Shown here: positions 7,408 through 16,800 of the stretch, in pieces
How the letters are laid out: each line of letters opens with the position of its first letter
Position numbering within the stretch: the stretch's first letter is position 1
From: Treponema sp.
GTDB lineage: Bacteria > Spirochaetota > Spirochaetia > Treponematales > Treponemataceae
DNA: 45,905 bases
Assembly: GCA_017617145.1 (NCBI GenBank)
Contig: JAFZWX010000019.1
Span: 1-45,905 of the forward strand
Direction of reading: 5' to 3'
Program-made: the position numbers and the translations under genes
The notes under the pieces: generated by a model
What the model saw: the letters and a program-made list of their open reading frames with translations, nothing else
The model's database searches: none
Told to the model about the DNA's origin: nothing

Positions 7408-9308
7408 AATAATTTCAAAAACTGTTCTTCTGTAATAACCGGAATCCCAAGTGCGGCAGCTTTTACATTTTTACTTGAACCGCTTGTAGTATCGTTTGTT
7501 ACAAGATAAGTTAAATCTTTTGTAACTGATGATTTGCAGATTCCACCGTTTTTCTTTACTAACTGTTCTGCATCCTGACGCTTCATTGTAACAAGCTCGC
7601 CTGTAAAACAGAAAGATTTTCCTGCAAGCTTTCCGCCACTTGCACTTTCAATTGTAATAATTCCATCCTGAACAAGACGTCGCATTTCGGCAGCATTTTC
7701 ACTAAGCCCCTGAACAATTGTGTGTGCCATTATCTGTGCAAAACCATATACATCTGCAATCTGATCTTCTGTTGCAAGCAGAAGTTTGTCTAAGGTATTA
7801 AAACCTGCCTGTACAAGTTTTTCGGCAAGAGTTTCTCCAAATCCTTCTATATCAAATCCTGCAAGAAAAACTGGAAGCGTCATATTTTTATGAGCTTGTA
7901 TACTTTTATAGACTTTTTCAGCACCTAAAGATCTTTTTTCGTTTTCCATACTCTCTTCATTCAGAAAATATGGAACAAGTTCGTCCACAGTAAGTGTGTA
8001 AATATCAGAAATACATTTTAGTCTGCCGTTTTTAAAAAGCTGTGTTACAAGAGTTTCGCCAAGGTCTCGGATATCTACAGTCTGAACAAACTTCAAAAGC
8101 TGATGAAGCACGCGTTTTGAACAGGCTTTATTCGGGCAGTATAATCTTGAACCTTCATCTACAAGTTTAGTTCCACAAGTTTCGCAAACACTTGGAAAAA
8201 CAATTTCGCTTGTCTGAATATCTTTTTCTTCTACGACACTTTCTATTTTTGGAATTATTTCTCCGCGTTTTACAACAACAACATGACTGCCAATACGAAC
8301 ATCAAGCTTACGCATTGTATCCGGATTTGCTAGACTGGCGCGCTGAACTTTTGTACCGTTTAATTCTACTTCATCAAAAATTGCAACAGGAGTATAAGTT
8401 GCTCCACTTTGACTCCACTCCACTTCACGCAAAATTGTTGTTGCTTCTTCAAGTGAAAATTTAAAAGCAATCTGTCTGTCCGGGCGGGCACGAGAAGCAT
8501 CTTCATAATCTATGCGGTTTTCTTTTACTACAAGGCCGTCAATATCGTATTCAATATCCTTGCGTTCTTCCATTATTTTTGCACGATACGCAATTACACG
8601 CTCGGCATTTTTACAAATCACAAGTCTTACAACATTAAAACCACATGACATAAGCCAGGCAATTTTTTCTTTTTCATTTGTAAAATAAGACTGACCGTTT
8701 GTACTAAGTGCATCGTAAACTATGAGTTTTAGATATTCACTGCCAGTTCCGTCCTTACGTTTCATAAGTCCATTGGCGGCATTACGGCAGTTGGCTTTAT
8801 CGCTAAAATATTTTTTATGTACCTCGTGAGTCATTATAACTTCGCCGCGGATTCCACCTGTAAAAGGAACAAGTTCTCCATCCTTATAAATTGCCGCATT
8901 TACTCCGCCCATCTTTTTTGCATTGGCTGTAATGTCGTCTCCAATACTGCCATCGCCACGAGTAACTGCACGAACGAGGTATCCGTTTTCATATTGAAGC
9001 TCAAGCGAAGCACCGTCAAGCTTATATTCTACTAAATATTCTTCGTATTCATGCTTTGCAGCCCAGGCTAAAAACTGTTCAGGGTTTGCTGCTTTTTCCT
9101 GACTTCCCATTGGCATAACATGGTGAATCTTTTCAAAGTTACCGGAGTCGGCACCAACACGCTGCAGTACGGCATTATTTGGATCAAGTGCTTTAAGCTC
9201 ATCCCATAATGCATCAAATTCTGCATCACTAATCTCACCTTCGCCATTATAATAAGAGGTCTGATATTTTACGATTAATTTTTCCAGCTCCGAAATCCGC
9301 TCGTTCAT
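7404..9308 (-). CDS. ligA: NAD-dependent DNA ligase
   Basis: The 634-residue enzyme seals nicks in replication and repair using NAD. The adenylation lysine is in YKLDGASLEL, followed by the nucleotidyltransferase motif VTRGDGSIGDDIT. DGLVVKENR and IAFKFSLEEATT follow, then an OB-fold, a four-cysteine zinc finger (CETCG ... CPNKAC), helix-hairpin-helix repeats and a C-terminal BRCT domain beginning KSFCFTGELV. It is somewhat shorter than E. coli LigA (671). GAGGAAG four bases before the ATG supports the start. It follows trmB by 15 bases. Confidence 0.96.
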   Translation of the reverse strand: MNERISELEKLIVKYQTSYYNGEGEISDAEFDALWDELKALDPNNAVLQRVGADSGNFEKIHHVMPMGSQEKAANPEQFLAWAAKHEYEEYLVEYKLDGASLELQYENGYLVRAVTRGDGSIGDDITANAKKMGGVNAAIYKDGELVPFTGGIRGEVIMTHEVHKKYFSDKANCRNAANGLMKRKDGTGSEYLKLIVYDALSTNGQSYFTNEKEKIAWLMSCGFNVVRLVICKNAERVIAYRAKIMEERKDIEYDIDGLVVKENRIDYEDASRARPDRQIAFKFSLEEATTILREVEWSQSGATYTPVAIFDEVELNGTKVQRASLANPDTMRKLDVRIGSHVVVVKRGEIIPKIESVVEEKDIQTSEIVFPSVCETCGTKLVDEGSRLYCPNKACSKRVLHQLLKFVQTVDIRDLGETLVTQLFKNGRLKCISDIYTLTVDELVPYFLNEESMENEKRSLGAEKVYKSIQAHKNMTLPVFLAGFDIEGFGETLAEKLVQAGFNTLDKLLLATEDQIADVYGFAQIMAHTIVQGLSENAAEMRRLVQDGIITIESASGGKLAGKSFCFTGELVTMKRQDAEQLVKKNGGICKSSVTKDLTYLVTNDTTSGSSKNVKAAALGIPVITEEQFLKLL

Positions 9309-9323
9309 AAAGCTTCCTCAGTT

Positions 9324-10010
9324 TTAAGCATCTGTTTTTTCAAACAGTATTTCTGTTATTTTCCGGTCTGCTGCAATTCCTTTGCGTTCAAACTTTGTGC
9401 TTGCACGCCAGGTCTGAGGTTCTGCAAAGCCATCGTATTTATTTTTTAAGTGTGGAGTTTGTTCAAGCTGTTCCAATGCAAATTCTGCATAATCAATTAT
9501 GTCTGTTACAAAGTAAATATATCCGCCGGGAGTAAGCTTTTGAGCAAATAAATCTGTTTTAGGCCGTTGAACCAGACGTCTTTTATGATGACGTTTTTTA
9601 TGCCATGGATCAGGGAAAAATATATGAAAACCATTTACAGAATTGTCGCCAATCATTACTTCAAGAACATCAAGTGCATCGTATTCAATTACATAAAGAT
9701 TCTTAAGTTCCCGTTTTTTTATTTCGCTTAAAACCTTTCCTACTCCGGGTTTATGAACTTCTATTCCAAGATAATTTATATCTGGATTTTGTTCTGCAAT
9801 TTTTACAGTTGCATCGCCCATGCCAAAACCAATTTCTACGATTATTGGATTTGTATTTCCAAATACATCTATAAAATTCAGCTTTTTATTTTCAAAAGGA
9901 ATACACCACACAGGTGCAAGCTCCTTGTAGGAACGTTCCTGAGCTGCAGTCATTCTTCCCGAACGCATAACATAAGTTTTTACTGTACGACGATGTTCTA
10001 TATTATCCAT
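9324..10010 (-). CDS. trmB: tRNA (guanine-N7-)-methyltransferase
   Basis: TrmB methylates G46 in the variable loop of tRNAs using S-adenosylmethionine. The SAM motif VEIGFGMGDATV is followed by GIEVHKPGVG and the family signature FFPDPWHKKRHHKRR. The C-terminal part has FVTDIIDYAEF and TKFERKG, as expected. I start at the ATG at 10010 (MDNIEHRRTVKTY); an in-frame start 42 bases upstream would lie inside the preceding gene. The start is 2 bases past the stop of the lipoprotein gene and has GGAAA upstream. Length is 228 residues. Confidence 0.94.
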   Translation of the reverse strand: MDNIEHRRTVKTYVMRSGRMTAAQERSYKELAPVWCIPFENKKLNFIDVFGNTNPIIVEIGFGMGDATVKIAEQNPDINYLGIEVHKPGVGKVLSEIKKRELKNLYVIEYDALDVLEVMIGDNSVNGFHIFFPDPWHKKRHHKRRLVQRPKTDLFAQKLTPGGYIYFVTDIIDYAEFALEQLEQTPHLKNKYDGFAEPQTWRASTKFERKGIAADRKITEILFEKTDA

Positions 10011-10012
10011 AT

Positions 10013-10675
10013 TTAATTTCCAGGTACTACCTTTTCGAGCGGCATATTGCAAATAACTGTTCCATTCTGGTTTACCCAGGATTCCTGGAATTCTGCTGCT
10101 TCTCGATAATTATTCCAGATTCCACGCGCATCTGAAAGATCTGCTGAACGCGGACCATAATAAAGAACTTTTTTTGAATTGTCATATATTGTAAGCATTC
10201 TGGTACTGTAATATTTTTTCATTACTTGAGCTACATCAGACGCTTTTGTTTCATAAAGAGTTTTATCGTAATTCAAATTTCTTTTAATTTCTTTTTGTTC
10301 ATCATCTGACTGTCGGAAAATGATTGTATATTCCCCGGAAGGAATCTGCAGGTTTTGAGGCAGAACAAAATTGGTAAATCCACAATACTTAACATTATCA
10401 TCTGCAGCAAAAATCAAGTCATCGGCTTCCCAAACATATTCGTTCTTATTTGAAGAAACAGTGATTGTTTCAAATCTTCTTGGATTTGAATTTGCTTCTA
10501 CAAAAACACTCATTCTTGCCTGCGGTAAAGCATCATAAGATTCATAATCAAAAATAATTGAAAGTCTTGCATTTGAAATATCTGGAACTGTATTTGAGCA
10601 GGCTGTAAAAATACTGAGTGAAAAAAGGATTGAGAAGAAAAAGAATAAATGATTTTTTGAAATGTGCCTGTTCAT
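10013..10675 (-). CDS. Predicted lipoprotein of unknown function
   Basis: The 220-residue protein starts with a lipoprotein signal: a basic N-terminus, a hydrophobic core and the lipobox-like FTAC, with cysteine near residue 26. The mature part looks beta-rich (RLSIIFDYESYDALPQ, GEYTIIFRQ) and ends without membrane segments. I cannot name a family. It lies between the 388-residue protein and trmB with very short spacers, so it is part of one transcript. Only three bases separate its ATG from the upstream stop and there is no strong Shine-Dalgarno sequence, which suggests translational coupling. Confidence 0.7.
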   Translation of the reverse strand: MNRHISKNHLFFFFSILFSLSIFTACSNTVPDISNARLSIIFDYESYDALPQARMSVFVEANSNPRRFETITVSSNKNEYVWEADDLIFAADDNVKYCGFTNFVLPQNLQIPSGEYTIIFRQSDDEQKEIKRNLNYDKTLYETKASDVAQVMKKYYSTRMLTIYDNSKKVLYYGPRSADLSDARGIWNNYREAAEFQESWVNQNGTVICNMPLEKVVPGN

Positions 10676-10678
10676 ATA

Positions 10679-11845
10679 TTAAAAGTTGAAGTTCAGCGTA
10701 ATAACCGTAAGTTCACTTGCAGAGAACTGGTTTACTAAAGATTCAAACTTTACATTAACCTTCTTACATGCATCATCAAGATAAGAAAGATAGTACAAGC
10801 CCAAATCGGTTCCTTCCTGTCCATCCGGAAGTTCACGATAAAAGTCAATAAGTGTTTTCTTTGCAGTATTTGATGATTTTGCGTTATCAATGTTTTCTTT
10901 TACTTCCTGGAACTCATCATCTTTGTTATAAAGTGTTATCGAAAGCTTACCTTGTTTACCAATTGATGAAGAACCACCACCAAGCTTCCAGGAAATAAAT
11001 ACAAGTTCATGGTTACGCTGGAGTTCTGCTACAATTTTTGCACGAACCTCAGGATCGAAAATCAGGGAGTCAATATCTTCAACATCCTGATACATATTTC
11101 TTGCTTCTTTTCGGATATTGGTATTTTCATTATTGAGCGCAAGTTCCATTACCATTACCGAAATATATTCTGCAACCTTAGATTTTTCCATGTATGAACT
11201 GAGCAGGTTACGGATTGCAATAAACATTTCGTTTGCACCGTCGGCCTTATGGAACAAAGTAATAATATACCAGTTCATAAGACCAAGTCTGTTCATGAAT
11301 TTTTCAGACATTAACAAATAAATATTCTTTTCTTCATCTGAATAATCCGGATTTGTCATTATAGCTTTCCAGATTGGATCAAGTATGCTTCGTCGTGTCT
11401 GCTGAATAATTGTCTCTTTATTTTGAAGGATTGAACGAAGCTGTCTTTCACTCATCTTTGTTTTTTCGTCAATAAGGTGCGAAGGATTTGCTCTGTTGTG
11501 CTTGCGTACACATTCACATTGAATAAGAGCGGCGTAAACATCGCGGTCAAACTGTTTGTACAAAAGCGAATAAACTACAACCTTTGAAAGGTCCATTACT
11601 TCCTGGCGTGACGAAACAAATTCAGACATTGAAATCTCAATTTTTGAAATATAGTCCAAAAGAATCATGCTCTGAATTGATTGCGGAGAAAATTTATTTA
11701 ATGAAATACCGTATTCATCAACATTATCAGCCAGACGGAATCTCATAAGTTTTTTATTGTGACTGATAAAATTTGAAGCACCATCTTCGGTGAGGATTAC
11801 TTTAAGAGGGAGTTCAATAATAAATTTTTTGTCGGACGCGCTCAT
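10679..11845 (-). CDS. Unknown conserved protein, possible degenerate GHKL ATPase fold
   Basis: This 388-residue cytoplasmic protein is the first gene of the leftward cluster. I know no function for it. Three segments in its C-terminal half fall in the order of a GHKL (histidine-kinase-like) ATPase: VMELALNNENTNIRKEA as an N-box-like helix, then KLSITLYNKDD where a G1 strand would be, then GTDLGLYYLSYL like a G2 box, and a final strand pair ELTVITLNF. The DxGxG core is not preserved, so nucleotide binding is doubtful. The N-terminal half is helical. AGAAGG precedes the ATG. Confidence 0.6.
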   Translation of the reverse strand: MSASDKKFIIELPLKVILTEDGASNFISHNKKLMRFRLADNVDEYGISLNKFSPQSIQSMILLDYISKIEISMSEFVSSRQEVMDLSKVVVYSLLYKQFDRDVYAALIQCECVRKHNRANPSHLIDEKTKMSERQLRSILQNKETIIQQTRRSILDPIWKAIMTNPDYSDEEKNIYLLMSEKFMNRLGLMNWYIITLFHKADGANEMFIAIRNLLSSYMEKSKVAEYISVMVMELALNNENTNIRKEARNMYQDVEDIDSLIFDPEVRAKIVAELQRNHELVFISWKLGGGSSSIGKQGKLSITLYNKDDEFQEVKENIDNAKSSNTAKKTLIDFYRELPDGQEGTDLGLYYLSYLDDACKKVNVKFESLVNQFSASELTVITLNFNF

Positions 11846-11879
11846 TTTACCTTCTCAAATACTTTTTTTATTATCTTAT

Positions 11880-11908
11880 ATTATACACTATGGGTCTTGC
11901 ATTGTAAA
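11880..11908 (-). promoter_or_regulatory. Sigma-70 promoter of the leftward cluster
   Basis: On the minus strand TTTACA (11908-11903), a 17-base spacer and TATAAT (11885-11880) precede the 388-residue gene by about 35 bases. Spacing and the perfect -10 box make this a strong candidate for the transcript through the lipoprotein gene, trmB, ligA and the 6784-7407 gene. Confidence 0.7.
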
Positions 11909-11933
11909 CACTTAAATAATAAACTGAAAGTGG

Positions 11934-13835
11934 ATGAAACCTTTAACAAAATCACTTTTAATGATTTTTTTCCTCTTTTTTGCAGCAATTCCTCTTTGTG
12001 CTCAAGAATCCTGTAACACAATGCTTGAATTTCTTAAAAAAGATGGGCTTCAACCACAGGTACAACTTCTAACAGCAAGCGGCACCAACAATCTTCCTTA
12101 TAATATTATCGTCAATTTTTCATCTAAAGACACTAAAAGTGAGCATAATTTAATACTTTTGTTTGATTTAGATGAAGCTTACACCTGCTACGATTCCATT
12201 TCATCCATTTTTCCAGTATTACAGGAGCAGAATTATAATTCAACAGTAGTTTTTTGTTACGGAAGCAGTCTGGAATTGCCTAGAGACAACATAATTTACG
12301 GTTCCGAAGTTTTTGCCCGTTCACTTAATTCAGACGGTTCAAACGATGTATTTATAATTTGTCTTTCGGCCGAAAAAAATGCGATAATTCCCGGAAGCAA
12401 CAAAAATCATTCACCTTCGTGGATGCTAAAAGACATGTTCGATGCTTTTAATTCGGCAAAACTAGCAGAAGATCTTCCTATTTGTTATATAAGCCAGGTT
12501 ACAGATTATACATTTACAAAAAACAGAACTTTTCTTGCTTTTTTAGAGATGGATATTCCCTGTATTCTTGCACAAATTAAAGACAACCAGAAAGCTGCTG
12601 AGATTCTTATAAGTTGTATTAAAGATTATGAAAATTCATCTGCAAAACCTTACGATTCTCATACATTTATGTTCCGGATTTTTGGAAAACGCATCTGGTT
12701 TTCGGAATATAGAATTATAAATGCAATTATTATTTCTATTATTCTGGGATTTTTGTTCGTTTTTTGCATTGGATTTATTAATAAAAACATTAAGCGTGAA
12801 TTCTGGCAGGAAATAAGTACTATATGGTATGCACTCCCGTTTATTTACATACTTTCTTACTGCGGCTTTTTTATTGGAAAAGGATTATATAAGCTTTTAA
12901 TAAATGCAGACAATCCTAATTATACGGTTTATGGATTTATTATAATTCAGGCTTCAATTGCAACTCTTATGGTATCTGTTTTTTTTATGCTTAATCTTTC
13001 GCTTCAAAAAAAGTATACAACCCGTTCGCTTGATTTTCTGCTTGTTATTGTTACGTTTGTGAATCTTGTAATTTTCACACTGCTGGATATTTCTTTATTT
13101 CCAATTTTTCTTTTGATTTTTTTTGTTTCAGTTATTTCTTTAGTTTTCAGACGAAACTGGATTCATATAATTTTATTTGTCTTTCTGATTGTTCCTTTTA
13201 TTCCGTATATAAACGCTCTTTTTACTATTTCTGACAAAAAAAGCCTGCATGAACTTCTTATAAACAGCAATGCCCTTCCCTTTTTATTATCGCTTGTTCT
13301 GTTGCCAGTTTATTTAATGTGGCTTAGAATACTTAATTCTATGAAAAAGCGTTATTCTAAAAAAAGAATTTATGCTTTGGTCATATCTGCAGCATATTTT
13401 TTTATAATGCTTTCTCTTTTTATTTTAAACCGTGTGTTTTATTCAAATAAGAATGAAGATAATCATGAAATCCAGATCTTTGAAGCACAAGATGATATTC
13501 AAAACGAATTTGATTTTTCACTTTCGTACAGCGACAGTTCCGTTTTTGACGATATTGTAAGACAGATAAAAATCACGTCGCCTGTTATACCTGTTTATTC
13601 CTGTGTAAAAGTTATTTCTCCAAATCCGGTTTTATATTCCGAAAATGATTATATGCTTAATAATCAGGGGCAAGCTGTATTCTTACTGCCATTGTATCCT
13701 TCTGCACAACTTGTATTTAATTATGGAACAAATCAATTGGAACAAGAGCTTTTTGTAGAACAGATTTTTTATTCCAAAGCTGATAATAAATATTATTCAA
13801 TAACAAAATCTCTATTAACTAAGGATGCACAATGA
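11934..13835 (+). CDS. Polytopic membrane protein with large exported N-terminal domain
   Basis: I do not recognise this 633-residue protein. It has a signal peptide (LLMIFFLFFAAIPLCA), an exported domain of about 240 residues, then about eight membrane segments (residues about 260-515), and ends with an exported beta-like tail of about 110 residues. The exported domain faintly recalls zinc-peptidase-like (M28) domains attached to multi-pass membranes, but I see no convincing metal ligands, so this is a guess. The stop overlaps the dinB start (ATGA). Confidence 0.7.
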   Translation: MKPLTKSLLMIFFLFFAAIPLCAQESCNTMLEFLKKDGLQPQVQLLTASGTNNLPYNIIVNFSSKDTKSEHNLILLFDLDEAYTCYDSISSIFPVLQEQNYNSTVVFCYGSSLELPRDNIIYGSEVFARSLNSDGSNDVFIICLSAEKNAIIPGSNKNHSPSWMLKDMFDAFNSAKLAEDLPICYISQVTDYTFTKNRTFLAFLEMDIPCILAQIKDNQKAAEILISCIKDYENSSAKPYDSHTFMFRIFGKRIWFSEYRIINAIIISIILGFLFVFCIGFINKNIKREFWQEISTIWYALPFIYILSYCGFFIGKGLYKLLINADNPNYTVYGFIIIQASIATLMVSVFFMLNLSLQKKYTTRSLDFLLVIVTFVNLVIFTLLDISLFPIFLLIFFVSVISLVFRRNWIHIILFVFLIVPFIPYINALFTISDKKSLHELLINSNALPFLLSLVLLPVYLMWLRILNSMKKRYSKKRIYALVISAAYFFIMLSLFILNRVFYSNKNEDNHEIQIFEAQDDIQNEFDFSLSYSDSSVFDDIVRQIKITSPVIPVYSCVKVISPNPVLYSENDYMLNNQGQAVFLLPLYPSAQLVFNYGTNQLEQELFVEQIFYSKADNKYYSITKSLLTKDAQ

Positions 13836-16800
13836 GCGATGAAGAGAAAAAAATAAAACATTATTATCTTCACGCAGATCTTGATGCTTTTTTTGCTTCT
13901 GTAGAACAGCTTGATCATCCTGAATACAGAGGGAAACCTGTAATTGTCGGCGGAAAACCCGAAGACAAAAGAAGCGTTGTTTCTACTGCTTCATACGAGG
14001 CACGTGTTTTTGGAGTTCATTCTGCAATGCCAACTGCAAAAGCGTATCAGCTTTGTCCACAGGGAATTTTTGTTCATGGACGAATGAAGCGTTATTCTGA
14101 ATTGTCATATCAGATAATGCAGATATTCAGCGATTTTTCTCCAGACGTCCAGCAAATGTCCATAGATGAAGCTTTTATTGATATAACAGGTACAGAAAAA
14201 TTATTTGGTCCTCCAGAAGAAACAGCCCGCAGAATAAAAGAACGCGTTTTTAAGGAAACAGGCCTCACAGTTTCAATTGGTCTTGCTCCAACAAAATATC
14301 TGGCAAAGCTTGCAAGCGACATGCAAAAACCAGACGGCTTTTATATGATAAAGGAAGGTTCCGAAGAAGAATTCATGCTTAACCTTCCGCTTAAAAAAGT
14401 CTGGGGCATTGGTGATAAAACTTACGAAGCTTTAAAAATGTCAGGCTTAAAAACTACCCGCGATATTCATGAAAAAACACTCGAAGCACTTACTTTTATG
14501 TATGGACAAAATACCGGCGCTTTTTTATATAACGTTGTTCGAGGAATTGAAACAGTTACCTTTGAACGAAAATCTAAAAGTCATTCCATAAGTAACGAAA
14601 CAACCTTCCCTTTTGATTTGACAAATATTTATACTGCAGAAACTGCAATGCTTGAGTTATGCCATTCTGTAATTTTCAGGCTTCTTAAAGAAAACGGTTT
14701 TTCAAGAACAGTTCAGGTAAAAATACGTTATGAAGATTTTTCTACAGTTTCAATTCAACAAACATATCCGCAGTCAATTCTTACTCTTGATTCTTTATAT
14801 GAAGCTGCTAAAGAACTTTTTGAAAAAAAATATGAACGAGGACGTGGAATCCGTCTGCTTGGAATTGCACTTGAAAATATTGAAAAAACAGAACGTTCCT
14901 ACCAGCCCGGACTTTTTGACGATGGAAATGAAAAAAAACAGAATGTTGAAAAGGCTATTTTGAAACTTGAAAAAAAGCATCCCGAAATAAAGATTCATAA
15001 AGCACGAATGCTTGAAAATATCAGTAAAACTACAAAGCTTATAATTGCCGTAATTGGACTTTGTTTTTTTAATATTGCTTTTAATAATTCTATCTTTTCG
15101 CAGGAACAACAGAAATCTGAAACTCAAAAGTATTACGAAATTTCGGGAACCTGGTCTGGAAACCTTAAAGGTTCCGTAGATTCAACTTTTGGAATGAAAA
15201 ATCCCTTTGGCATAAGCGCAGCTCCTCCAGTTTTTGAACAGGAAGTTGATCTTTCTGCACTTATTAACATCACTCCACATTTTTATTTTGAAATGGAGTT
15301 TTTAGATAAGTTTTATAACAACACATACACGCTAGGCTATAAAGGCGAAGGATATTTAAATGAGTTTAAATTCTCCAATAGAAATATAACTTTTCCATCA
15401 GATTATTCCTCTTCAATAAATGGTTATAGTATTTCCGGTGGTAAAAATGAAGCTCCCGGAGTAATGCTTCACTTTGATGATTTTGAAAATAAAAAATGGA
15501 AGGGAGATTTTCTTTTACGCTATGACAAGACTGAACAAAAAACTGCACTCTTTTATGGGAACAACAGCATTCATGATACGACGACAGAGCTTTATTCATA
15601 TGTTCATTCAAATTCATTTGTCATTCCGTCAGAAGCTGTTTTTCATATTCAAGATATTTTTATTCAATCTACAGCGGGCTCCTATAAAACAGAGGATGGT
15701 TTATATTTTTACAAGCTGTCTACGCAAGACTACATAATTGACAGTCAGAAAAAGCTTATTGTACTTAATGATTCAATTTATAATTTAATAAAGCAGGATT
15801 CTGTTCCTTATATTCTTATTACTTTTGATGACAGTGCCTTTTGCCAGACACTTTTACAAGACACAGGTTTTTATTCCGAAAGTTCAACTTTTGCAGGTCA
15901 GGTTCAGCAATTCTTTAGTTCCAAAAATCAAAGCATAGATTTACAGGATTATTCTCCACTTGAGCTTTCAAGCGTTACAAAAAACATAAACGGTACAACT
16001 GCATTTATAATTCAAAGCCCCGATTTCTTTTTGCCTTATATTTGTGCAAACAAGTATAAAGTTACTCCAAATCAATCAAGCGAATTTCTCATAAAAAACA
16101 AAGACACAGACAATACAGAAGCTTCATATTCTGTTCGCATAATTAATGATTTTTATTTTGCTCAAACAGATTTTCTTGAAGAAAAACAAGAATATGCCAC
16201 AGTAGAAAATATTAATTTTACAAAAACAGATTTATTGAATGCGGCAAACCGATTTCCTTTTGCCGATATTTTTCCAGAAATTTATCTGCAGACAAAATCT
16301 GAAGTTTCATTTGTTTTTACAGAACGAACTACTACTCCCGTAAAACAATTTGACATTGGAAAAAAGGCTTCTGCCGGTTCGGTAAAAGTTTATAAAAACG
16401 GAGTTTTATTATCTGGTATAAATTATGACAGCGGTACAGGTTTTGTTACTTTAAATGAAACTGTTGGTGAACTTGATAAAATTTATATTGTTTATGAAGA
16501 AGAAAGCTCAGACACTTCAAACGGCTTTGTAACAACAGGATCAGGCTTTGCTTATAACATTCTTCCTTCGCTTATTTTTGATACAAGTTTTACAGGAAAA
16601 TATCAGACAAAAGACAGTTTTGAAGAAGTTTCGAAAAATACATTTTCGGTATTAACAAACGGTCTTTCATATAAAGGGAAAAATCTTACCGCTTATGAAG
16701 CAGTTTCTACAGGTATAGAAACAAAAGAAGAACTGCCCGATTTTTTTGTAACAAAAAATGAAACCGGAATAAAATATGAAAACCAGAATGCGCTTGCGCA

